DNA from: WHSW01 sp963828755
Lineage (GTDB): Bacteria; Actinomycetota; Thermoleophilia; Solirubrobacterales; 70-9
Assembly: GCA_963828755.1 (NCBI GenBank)
Contig: CAWHFY010000021.1
Span: forward strand, 45,347 to 109,346
Direction: 5' to 3'
Length of the DNA: 64,000 nucleotides
The notes under the pieces were generated by a model. That model ran no database searches and was not told the DNA's origin. It saw only the letters and a program-made list of their open reading frames with translations. Both the position numbers and the translations under genes were made by a program. Positions within the stretch are counted from its first letter, which is position 1; the number at the start of each line of letters is the position of its first letter. Shown in pieces: positions 8,209 to 16,036 of the stretch.

Positions 8209-8340
8209 ATGTCGCAGGAGAACCTCGCGGTGTTCAAGCGCGCGGTTGAGGCGGCCAAACGGCGAGACGTCGAAAGTCTGCTGCTTGACTTCAGGCGAAC
8301 CGCGCCTCAATGCGGTCGATCGGCGAGACTGCGCTCGTGA
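8209..8340 (+). pseudogene. Truncated second SnoaL-like copy
   Basis: It starts with the same GCGATGTCGCAGGAGAAC block as the gene at 7819, three bases after that gene's stop. It reads MSQENLAVFKRAVEAAKRRDV, then loses similarity and stops after 43 residues. The stop overlaps a possible GTG start (8337) of the next gene. This is the stump of a tandem duplication whose 3' part was replaced. Confidence 0.7.
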
Positions 8341-9986
8341 GCGCCTCGAAGCCGGTCTTGATCGCGGTCGACGACGACCCCGCGGCGCTCGCGCGCATCC
8401 GCGGCGAGCTCGACCGCCGCTACGGCCAGGACTACCGGGTCGTCTGCGGCAACTCGCCGGAGACCGCGATCGCCCGGCTGGAGGAGATGCGGGCCGCCGG
8501 CGAGTCGGTCGCGTTGGTGCTCGCCGACGTCTGGATGGCGGAGCAGCAGGGCTCCGAGATGCTCGACCGGGTCCGGCGCCTGCATCCACACGCGAAGCGG
8601 GCGCTCCTGATCGACTGGGGAGCCTGGGGCCATCGCCCGACCGCCGACGCGCTCCTGCACGCGATGGCCACCGGGAGGATCGATTACTACGTGCTGAAGC
8701 CGGCGCGGGACGCCGACGAGCAGTTCCACCGGATCGTCGCCGAGTTCCTGCACGAGTGGGCGCGTGAGAACTCCGCGGTCGCCCACGAGCTCTCGATCGT
8801 GGCGGATCCGGCCGAGTCGCGGACCCACCAGATCCGTGACCTGCTCAAACGGAGCGGCGTGCCGCACGGCTTCGAGCCCTCGCAGGGAATGGCCCCCACC
8901 CTGCGCATGCGCGACGGCCGCGAGCTGCGCGACCCGTCGAACGAGGAGATCGTCGCCGCCTTCGGCGTCGACACAGAGCAGGTGGCGGAGTCGGAGTTCG
9001 ATCTGGTGGTCATCGGCGCCGGCCCGGCCGGCCTGTCGGCGGCCGTCTACGCCTCCTCGGAGGGGCTGCGGACGCTGGTGGTCGAGCGCGAGACGATCGG
9101 GGGCCAGGCCGGGTCGAGCTCGCTGATCCGCAACTACCTCGGGTTCTCGCGGGGGGTCACCGGGTCCGAGCTCGCCCAGCGCGCGTACCAGCAGGCCTGG
9201 GTCTTCGGCACCCGCTTTGCGATCAGCCGCGACGTGCAGGAGCTGCGGCTGGACTCCCACCCGTATGGCGTGGTCTGCGACCGCGGCCTGACGGCCTACG
9301 GGAAGGCCGTGCTGCTCGCGACCGGCGCCTCCTACAGGCGCCTCGACATCCCCGGGCACGACCAGCTGACCGAGGCCGGCGTCTACTACGGCGCCTCAAC
9401 GGTCGAGGGGCTGGGTCTCGGGAGCGAGGACGTCTACGTGGTCGGCGGCGGCAACTCGGCCGGCCAGGCGGCGCTGCACCTGGCCCGCTCGGCCGCCCGG
9501 GTGCACCTGGTCATCCGGGGCGGCTCCCTGGCCGACGACATGTCGGACTACCTGCAGACGACGATCGAGGCGACGTCGAACGTCGAGGTGCTGGTCAACA
9601 CTGAGGTGGTCGACGGTGGCGGTGACGGCTGGCTCGAGTGGCTCGAGCTGCGCGACAACAACAGCGGCGAGCGGTGGCGGGTCGAGGCAGCGGCGCTCTT
9701 CGTCCTCATCGGCGCCAGGCCGCAGACCGCCTGGCTACCGGACGCGATCGTCAGGCACCCGAGCGGACACGTGCTCACCGGACGCGACGCGCTGGGCTTC
9801 GGCAGGTGGCCCCGGGAGCGCGCGCCGTCCCCGTACGAGACCAGCGTGCCCGGCGTGTTCGCCGTCGGCGACGCGCGCTGGGGCGCGGTCAAGCGGGTCG
9901 CCTCCGCCGTCGGCGAGGGGTCTGTGGCCATCCCCGACGTGCACGAATGGCTGGCCGCGAGCGCGGCCCGGAACGCGGCGCGCTAG
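8310..9986 (+). CDS. Receiver domain fused to thioredoxin-reductase-like flavoprotein
   Basis: About 558 residues. An N-terminal receiver-like domain (VDDDPAALARIR, Asp in VLADVWM, Lys in VLKPA) is followed by a region around residues 150-225 resembling an N-terminal thioredoxin-like subdomain, then an FAD-binding motif VVIGAGPAGLSAA, and an NADPH motif VVGGGNSAGQAALH. The C-terminal FAD motif is VFAVGDARWG. The redox CxxC expected after GGQAG is absent (it reads GGQAGSSSLIRNY), so this is not an ordinary thioredoxin reductase. ATG 8310 or GTG 8337 may be the start; the latter overlaps the SnoaL stump stop. Confidence 0.88.
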   Translation: MRSIGETALVSASKPVLIAVDDDPAALARIRGELDRRYGQDYRVVCGNSPETAIARLEEMRAAGESVALVLADVWMAEQQGSEMLDRVRRLHPHAKRALLIDWGAWGHRPTADALLHAMATGRIDYYVLKPARDADEQFHRIVAEFLHEWARENSAVAHELSIVADPAESRTHQIRDLLKRSGVPHGFEPSQGMAPTLRMRDGRELRDPSNEEIVAAFGVDTEQVAESEFDLVVIGAGPAGLSAAVYASSEGLRTLVVERETIGGQAGSSSLIRNYLGFSRGVTGSELAQRAYQQAWVFGTRFAISRDVQELRLDSHPYGVVCDRGLTAYGKAVLLATGASYRRLDIPGHDQLTEAGVYYGASTVEGLGLGSEDVYVVGGGNSAGQAALHLARSAARVHLVIRGGSLADDMSDYLQTTIEATSNVEVLVNTEVVDGGGDGWLEWLELRDNNSGERWRVEAAALFVLIGARPQTAWLPDAIVRHPSGHVLTGRDALGFGRWPRERAPSPYETSVPGVFAVGDARWGAVKRVASAVGEGSVAIPDVHEWLAASAARNAAR

Positions 9987-10061
9987 GCGGCTAGGCCAGC
10001 GGCCGTCGGGCTCGCTCGCGCTGCGGCGGCGGCCGCCTCGAGGCCGCAGCTGCTCTACACG

Positions 10062-12855
10062 TCAGCCGCAGCCGGTGTTGTTGCCGCAGCTCGAGCAGGT
10101 GTAGCACGAGCCCGTGCGCTGCATCATGCCGCCGCACTGGTCGCAGGCCGGGCCGAGGTCGCCGCCCGAGATCCGCGCCGGGACGACCGGCGGGGTGTCG
10201 GTGAGCGCCGCCGCCGCCGGCTTCGCCGCTCCGTTGGCGTGCCCGTTGCCGCCGTTGCCGCTCGTCTCCTCGGTTTGCGCAGGCGCCGCGGTGTCCTCGG
10301 TGAAGATCGCCAGCTGCGCCTCCTTGCGCGCCCTGACCTCCGGGGTCAGGATGCCGAGGTCCTCGAGGTCGTCGAGGTCCTCGATGAAGCGGCTCGCGAC
10401 CCAGCGCATGATGTAGTCGGGCATCGACTTCGCGAACGGGATCTCCGGGTTCGACGGTGATCCCCTCCGGCTCGAAGCGCATGTAGCTGAACTTCTTGAC
10501 GAAGGTCTCGAGCGGCACCCCGTACTGGAGCCCGATCGAGACCGCGGTCGCGAAGGCGTTCATCATGCCCTTGATCGTCGAGCCCTCCTTGCCGATGTCG
10601 GTGAGGAAGATCTCGCCGACCGAGCCGTCCTCGTACTTGCCGGCGGTGATGTAGCCCTCGTGGCCGCCGATCGAGAACTTGTGGGTGATCGACTCGCGCT
10701 CGCGCGGCATCTTGCGCCGCTCCGGCCTCGCGGCTCGTCTCGGCCTCCTCGTCGGCGGAGTCCTGGGCGTCGGTGCGCAGCGCCTGTGCCGTCTTCGAGC
10801 CGTCGCGGTAGATCGCCAGCGCCTTGAGCCCGTGCTTCCAGCCCTCGGTGTAGGCCTCGGCGATGTCGTCGACGGTCGCCGTCTGCGGCAGGTTGACCGT
10901 CTTCGAGATCGCCCCGGAGAGGAACGGCTGCGCCGCGGCCATCATCTTGATGTGGCCCATGTGCGAGATCGCGCGCTCGCCGACCGCGACGTCGAAGACC
11001 GGCAGGTGCTCGTCCTTGAGCCCCGGGGCGCCGATGATCGTGCCCTTGTCGTTGATGTAGGCCTCGATCTGCTCGATCTCGGTCTCCGAGTAGCCGAGCG
11101 CTCGAGCGCCATCGGCACCGTGCGGTTGACGATCGTCATCTGCCCGCCGCCGACCAGCTCCTTGAACTTGACCAGCGAGAAGTCGGGCTCGATCCCGGTC
11201 GTGTCGCAGTCCATCAGGAACGAGATCGTCCCGGTGGGAGCGAGCACCGTCGCCTGCGCGTTGCGGTAGCCGTGCTCGTCGCCGAGCTCGACCGCCTCGT
11301 CCCAGCTGCGCTGCGCGGCGGCGACCAGCTCGCCCTTGACCCCGTCGTCGTCGAGCTTGTAGGAGGCGTCGCGGTGCATCCGCATGACGTTGTTGTGGGC
11401 GTCGCGGTTCGGCGGGTACTCGTCGTAGGTGCCCACCGCCGCGGCGATCTCCGCCGACTTGCGATAGCCGCGTCCGGTCATCAGCGCGGTGATCGCGCCG
11501 GCGATGTTGCGCCCCTCGTCGGAGTCGTACGGGACCCCGTCGCTCATCAGCAGGGCGCCGAGGTTGGCGTAGCCGAGGCCGAGCTGGCGGAAGGCGCGCG
11601 CGTTGTCGCCGATCTCGCTCGGTCGGATAGCTCGACGGCCCGACGACGATCTCCTGTGCGAGGAACACGTGTCGACCGTGTGCTCGAACTCCGCGGTGTC
11701 GAACGAGCCGTCCTCGCGGCGGAACTTCATCAGGTTGATCGAGGCGAGGTTGCAGGCCGAGTCGTCGACGTGCATGTACTCGGAGCACGGGTTCGAGGCG
11801 TTGATCCGCCCGGACTCGGGGCAGGTGTGCCAGTCGTTGATGATCGTGTCGTACTGGACGCCCGGGTCGGCGCACTGCCAGGCTGCCTCGGCGATCTGGC
11901 CGAGCAGGTCGCGGGCTCGCACCGTCTTCGTCGTCCCGCCGCCGTTGCGGGCGGTCAGGTCCCAGTCGCCGTCGGCCTCGACCGCCTCCATGAACTCGTC
12001 CGAGACCCGGACCGAGTTGTTGGCGTTCTGGTACTGGATCGAGGTGAAGCCCTCGCCGTCGATCGACATGTCGAAGCCGGCCTGGCGCAGCGCCTCGGCC
12101 TTCTTCTCCTCCTTGGCCTTGCACCAGATGAAGTCCTCGATGTCGGGATGGTCGACGTCGAGCACGACCATCTTCGCGGCGCGCCGGGTCTTGCCGCCGG
12201 ACTTGATCGTCCCGGCCCAGGCGTCGGCGCCGCGCATGAAGCTGACCGGGCCGGAGGCGAGCCCGCCCTTGGAGAGGTGCTCGACCGAGCCGCGGATGTT
12301 GGAGAGGTTGATCCCGGAGCCGGAGCCGCCGCGGAAGATCTGGCCCTCCTTGGTGTTCCAGTCGAGGATCGACTCCATCGTGTCCTCGACCGAGAGGATG
12401 AAGCAGGCCGAGCACTGCGGGTGCTCCTCGAAGCCGACGTTGAACCAGACCGGGGAGTTGAAGGCGGCCTTCTGGTGCAGGAGGATGTGGGTGAGCTCGG
12501 CCTCGAACGCGTCGGCGTCCTCGTCGGTCGCGAAGTAGCCGCCGTCGCGGCCCCAGCCGGCGATCGTCCCGGCGACCCGGGCGATCATCTGCTTGACCGA
12601 GCCCTCGCGCTCGTCGGAGCCGAGCCGGCCGCGGAAGTACTTCTGGGCGACGATGTTGGTCGCGTTCTGCGACCACGACTTCGGGAACTCGACCCCGAGT
12701 TGCTCGAACGCCGGGTTATCGGGATCGCCGATCACCGCGTCGCGAAGCTCCCACTCGACCTCGTCGAACGGGTGCACTCCGGGGGTCGTGTGGCGGCGCT
12801 CGACGGACAGCCCCGTCAGCCCCGGATTTGCGGTGTTTGCGGCGATTTCCGACAT
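10062..12855 (-). CDS. nrdJ: Adenosylcobalamin-dependent (class II) ribonucleotide reductase, frameshifted
   Basis: It starts at ATG 12855 with GAGGAG about eight bases upstream. The joined frames give the class II large subunit: the conserved glycyl-loop region GGSGSGINLSNIRGS, NPCSEYMHVDDSACNLASINL with the radical-site Cys, PTGTISFLMDCDTTGIEP, and a C-terminal zinc-ribbon tail ending CDQCGGMMQRTGSCYTCSSCG. It reduces ribonucleotides using vitamin B12 without oxygen or an NrdB partner. The frame changes near 11630, 11100, 10725 and 10450. An essential gene with a full set of motifs makes indel errors the best explanation. nrdR lies 35 bp upstream in the same direction. Confidence 0.93.
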
Positions 12856-12890
12856 CCTCTGACTCCTCTTCTCCAAGACTTCCTCTGCAC

Positions 12891-13376
12891 TCAGCCCGCT
12901 TGAGCGGGTAACGATGCACTCTTCCGCGCCGACCGGACGGAACCGGTCGGAGCTGACTCCGCAAAATCCGCGTTCTCCGCCGCGGCCGGGAGCGTTCCGA
13001 GGAACTGCAGATAGGCGCCGCGGTCGAGCTCGGCCAGGCCCTCGAGGCAGAGCTCCCCGATTCGACTTGCGTCGAGCTCGCCGCCGGCGCGGTCGACCTC
13101 GCGCTCGACCCGGTCGACGAGCGCCTCGACCTGCGTGGTCCCGAGCTGGCGCTTGTGGGTCGAGCGCAGCAGCGCCGCGCGCAGCTTCGCGCGGTCGAAG
13201 CGCTGGCGCTCGCCGTCGCGCTTGACCACCGCGAGCGGCGGGCGCTCGCGGCGCTCGAAGGTGGTGAACCGGTGCCCGCACGACGAGCAGACGCGCCGGC
13301 GCCGGGTCGCGGCGCCGGCGTCGGCGCGCCGACTCTCGAGCACGCGGGTCGGGTGATCGCATTCGGGACAGTTCAT
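12891..13376 (-). CDS. nrdR: Transcriptional repressor NrdR
   Basis: 161 residues. The N-terminal zinc ribbon is complete (MNCPECDH and VCSSCGHRF), followed by the ATP-cone domain with VVKRDGERQRFDRAKL. NrdR senses dATP/ATP and represses ribonucleotide reductase genes by binding paired NrdR boxes; a candidate pair lies just upstream at 13390-13438. Start ATG 13376. The C-terminus has about 20 extra residues compared with the compact form. Confidence 0.96.
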   Translation of the reverse strand: MNCPECDHPTRVLESRRADAGAATRRRRVCSSCGHRFTTFERRERPPLAVVKRDGERQRFDRAKLRAALLRSTHKRQLGTTQVEALVDRVEREVDRAGGELDASRIGELCLEGLAELDRGAYLQFLGTLPAAAENADFAESAPTGSVRSARKSASLPAQAG

Positions 13377-13389
13377 ACGGGCACCTATT

Positions 13390-13438
13390 CTACTGCAGGT
13401 AGCGTTCTCCTTCCGAGTTATTACGCTAGATGTAGCGT
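13390..13438. promoter_or_regulatory. Putative tandem NrdR boxes
   Basis: On the minus strand, ACGCTACATCTAGCGT (13423-13438) is a 6-bp inverted repeat with four-base spacer. A second 16-mer at 13390-13405 shares ACGCTAC and also contains CTAC/GTAG symmetry. They are 17 bp apart, close to the 15-16 bp usual for NrdR box pairs, and precede nrdR-nrdJ. Confidence 0.6.
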
Positions 13439-13479
13439 CTCAGCGCGATTAACCCGGCGCTGGTCTAACCTCAGAGGTG

Positions 13480-14328
13480 ATGTCACCCCGCGATCGCCTG
13501 CACGAGGCCCGTGACAACGCTGCCGAGCGGATGGCCGAGGCGCGCGGCGCCGCGGCCGAGCAGCTCGCCGACGCGAAGGCCGCCGCGGTCGACGCCCGCG
13601 ACACGGCGGTCGACCGGGTCACCGACGCGCGCGACGCGGCGGTCGAGAAGGTCGCCGACGTCCGCGCCGCCGCCGCCGAGCAGATCGCGAAGGTGAAGCC
13701 GCGCCTACGCGGGGTCTCCCACGAGTACGCGTTCTTCGCGTCCCTGGTGCTCGGCGCCGGCCTGATCGTTCTCGCCAAGGGCGGCGAGGCCCAGCTCGCG
13801 GTCGCGATCTACGCGGTCAGCCTCTCGGCGCTGTTCGGGGTCAGCGCGCTCTATCACCGGGTCGACTGGAAGCGGCCGTCCTCGCGCGCCTGGATGCGAC
13901 GCCTCGACCACACGATGATCTTCTTCCTGATCGCCGGCACCGTGACGCCGTTTGCGCTCCTCGTGATGGAGCCGCCGCTGTCGACCGCCCTGCTGATCGC
14001 CGTCTGGGCCGGGGCGGTGGCCGGGACGTTCGTCGAGCTGCTGTGGACCTCGTCGCCGAAGTGGGTCTCGGCGACGGTCTACGTCGCTGTCGGCCTGATC
14101 GGGGCGATCGGATTCCCGGCGATCATCGCCGAGGCGGGCCTCGGCGCCGGGCTGCTGATCGCCGCCGGCGGCGCGCTCTACGTCTGTGGCGCCGTCGTCT
14201 ATGCGATCGGCCGCCCCGATCCGAGCCCGACCGTGTTCGGCTACCACGAGATCTTCCACGTGCTGGTGATCGCGGCGGCGGCGGCGCACTTCGCCGCGGT
14301 CGCGCTTTTCGCCCTGCCGGCCGCCTAG
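13480..14328 (+). CDS. Hemolysin III/TrhA-like (PAQR superfamily) membrane protein with an amphipathic-repeat N-terminus
   Basis: 282 residues from ATG 13480. Residues 1-75 are an Ala-rich, charged helical segment with 11-residue-like repeats (AARD/AVD/AVEK units). It is followed by seven hydrophobic helices with the family motifs ALYHRVDW, RRLDHTMIFF and GYHEIFHVL, whose His/Asp/Ser set forms the metal site of PAQR proteins. Bacterial members help control membrane fluidity. The N-terminal extension is absent from typical members and looks like an LEA- or apolipoprotein-like amphipathic helix. Confidence 0.88.
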   Translation: MSPRDRLHEARDNAAERMAEARGAAAEQLADAKAAAVDARDTAVDRVTDARDAAVEKVADVRAAAAEQIAKVKPRLRGVSHEYAFFASLVLGAGLIVLAKGGEAQLAVAIYAVSLSALFGVSALYHRVDWKRPSSRAWMRRLDHTMIFFLIAGTVTPFALLVMEPPLSTALLIAVWAGAVAGTFVELLWTSSPKWVSATVYVAVGLIGAIGFPAIIAEAGLGAGLLIAAGGALYVCGAVVYAIGRPDPSPTVFGYHEIFHVLVIAAAAAHFAAVALFALPAA

Positions 14329-14332
14329 CGCT

Positions 14333-14518
14333 TTAGTTCTCGAACCGGTAGTTGCAGACCTGGCAGCGGCCCTTGCCGAGCTGCACCTGGGCGCCGCAGA
14401 GGTGGCACTTGCGGGTCGGCACGTGGCGCCAGATCGCGACCATCACCGAGAGCACGATCAGCGCCAGCGCAATCGAGATGTAGATGGCGAGCGGCCCGAC
14501 CGCGAGCGGAAGGATCAA
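14333..14518 (-). CDS. Small membrane zinc-ribbon protein
   Basis: 61 residues from TTG 14518, whose start codon overlaps the TGA stop of the upstream siroheme gene (TTGA), suggesting translational coupling. One transmembrane helix (about residues 5-29) is followed by a treble-cysteine zinc ribbon, RKCHLCGAQ then RCQVCNYRF. The function is unknown. Confidence 0.65.
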   Translation of the reverse strand: MILPLAVGPLAIYISIALALIVLSVMVAIWRHVPTRKCHLCGAQVQLGKGRCQVCNYRFEN

Positions 14519-15267
14519 CTCGACGGCGCGGCCACCGGGCCGTGGACGAGCTTCGCGGCCTCGATCAGCTCGAGCACCTCGCGCTCGCGATCCGCGCGGA
14601 TCAGCTCGATCGGGTCCGGGTCGCCGTTGACGAGCCCCTCGAAGAAGGCCTTGCGGGCCTGGTAGGTCGGCAGGTTGCCCTTCGCCCAGCCGCGCGCCTC
14701 GTTGAGGATCACCGCGAGCCGCGCGTAGGGCTCGCCGTAGGTGTCGGCGATCTCGCGCTTGATGCGCTTCGCCAGCGCGGGCGACGCGCCGGCGGTCGAG
14801 ATCGCGATCGCGAGCGGCCCGGTGCGGACGATGGCCGGGAGGATGAAGTTGCACAGCGACGGCACGTCGACGACGTTGACCAGCATCGCCCGGTGCTCGG
14901 CCGCCTCGTACACCGAGATGTTGGCGTCGGTGTCGTCGGTGGCAGCGATCGCCAGGAACTTGCGCTCGAGGTCGGCCGGGTCGAACTCGCGGCGCTCCCA
15001 GGTGATCGAGCCCTCGTCGGCGAGCGCGCGCAGCGCGTCGTTGGCCTGCGGGGCGACCAGGGTCACGCGGCCGTCGCAGGCGAGCAGGCCCTCGACCTTC
15101 TCGAGCCCGATCTCGCCGCCGCCGACGACCAGGCAGTCGCGGCCCTGCAGGCGCAGGCAGGCGATGTAGAACGGCGTCTCGAGCATCCCGCGGACGCAGC
15201 TCTGATCACAGATCCCGCGCTGGAACTGACAGACGCACTCCTTGCCTGCATATGACTGAGCCGGCAT
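14515..15267 (-). CDS. Precorrin-2 dehydrogenase/sirohydrochlorin ferrochelatase (siroheme synthase N-terminal type)
   Basis: 250 residues. The Rossmann dinucleotide site is CLVVGGGEIGLEKVEGLL and the family motif is VVDVPSLCNFILPAIV with TAGASPALAKRIKREI. It oxidises precorrin-2 to sirohydrochlorin and may insert iron. ATG 15267 is 12 bp after the HAD gene, but MLETPFYIACLRLQG from ATG 15186 is where family similarity begins. The extra 27 residues carry four Cys (CVC, CDQSC), so a metal-binding extension or a too-early start are both possible. Confidence 0.88.
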   Translation of the reverse strand: MPAQSYAGKECVCQFQRGICDQSCVRGMLETPFYIACLRLQGRDCLVVGGGEIGLEKVEGLLACDGRVTLVAPQANDALRALADEGSITWERREFDPADLERKFLAIAATDDTDANISVYEAAEHRAMLVNVVDVPSLCNFILPAIVRTGPLAIAISTAGASPALAKRIKREIADTYGEPYARLAVILNEARGWAKGNLPTYQARKAFFEGLVNGDPDPIELIRADREREVLELIEAAKLVHGPVAAPSS

Positions 15268-15278
15268 CGAGCCAGAGG

Positions 15279-15926
15279 TTAGTGACCCGCCGAGGTGCGC
15301 TCGAGCAGCGCCGGCAACTGCAGCATCGAATCGAACCCGGTCGCGCCGGCCGCCCGTGACGCTGCCGGGCCGAAGCCGAACGCCGCCATCCCGGCAGCTC
15401 GCGCCGCCGCGATCCCGAGCGCCGAGTCCTCGACCACCGCGCAGGCCGCCGGGTCATGTCCGAGCGCGGCGGCGGCGTGCAGGAAGAGGTCTGGCGCCGG
15501 CTTGCCGCGATCGACGTCGGCGGCGCTGAAGATCCGCCGGGCGAACCGGTCCGCGAGCCCGCACGAGCCGAGGGTCACCTCCATCTTCGCGTGCGGCCCG
15601 TTCGAGGCGACGCAGGTCGCCGCCCCGGCGGCTTCCACGCGGTCGAGCGCCGCGACCGCCCCCGGCACCGCCTCGCACTGCGTCGCGAGCGCCTCGGTCT
15701 GGCGCCGCCGGTACTCCTCGGTGAACCCCGCCGGCAGCTCGCCGCCGAGCTCGGCCTCGACCAGCGCGACCACATCGGGCCACCACATACCTATGTAGTC
15801 GCGCATGCACTCGTCGGTCGTCTTCGCGAGCCCGACCTCGCTCAGCGCGGCCGCCATCACCGCGCACGTCACCCGCTCGGAGTCGACCAGGACGCCGTCG
15901 CAATCGAAGATCACCAACTCGAACAA
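15279..15926 (-). CDS. HAD-superfamily hydrolase (phosphoglycolate/beta-phosphoglucomutase-like)
   Basis: 215 residues. The catalytic motif is FDCDGVLVDSE, with the Thr/Ser motif II at CVASNGP, the motif III Lys in RGKPAPDLF and motif IV VVEDSALGI. A helical cap (about residues 18-85) marks subfamily IA. The likely job is dephosphorylation of a small phosphosugar or phosphoglycolate. It is the first gene of a leftward unit with the siroheme gene and diverges from topA. Confidence 0.9.
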   Translation of the reverse strand: MFELVIFDCDGVLVDSERVTCAVMAAALSEVGLAKTTDECMRDYIGMWWPDVVALVEAELGGELPAGFTEEYRRRQTEALATQCEAVPGAVAALDRVEAAGAATCVASNGPHAKMEVTLGSCGLADRFARRIFSAADVDRGKPAPDLFLHAAAALGHDPAACAVVEDSALGIAAARAAGMAAFGFGPAASRAAGATGFDSMLQLPALLERTSAGH

Positions 15927-16036
15927 GCGGGCGAGGATAGGCCCGCGCGGGGGGTTGGATGCCGCAATGACGGGCTACGCCCGTCGCCGACGAGCCGTTA
16001 GGGGCCGTTCTGACCCCCTGCTACTCTCGCGCCGCT

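Noticed and set aside
12856..12890. B12 riboswitch before nrdJ
   Set aside because: The nrdR-nrdJ gap is only 35 bp and has no cobalamin-box sequence.
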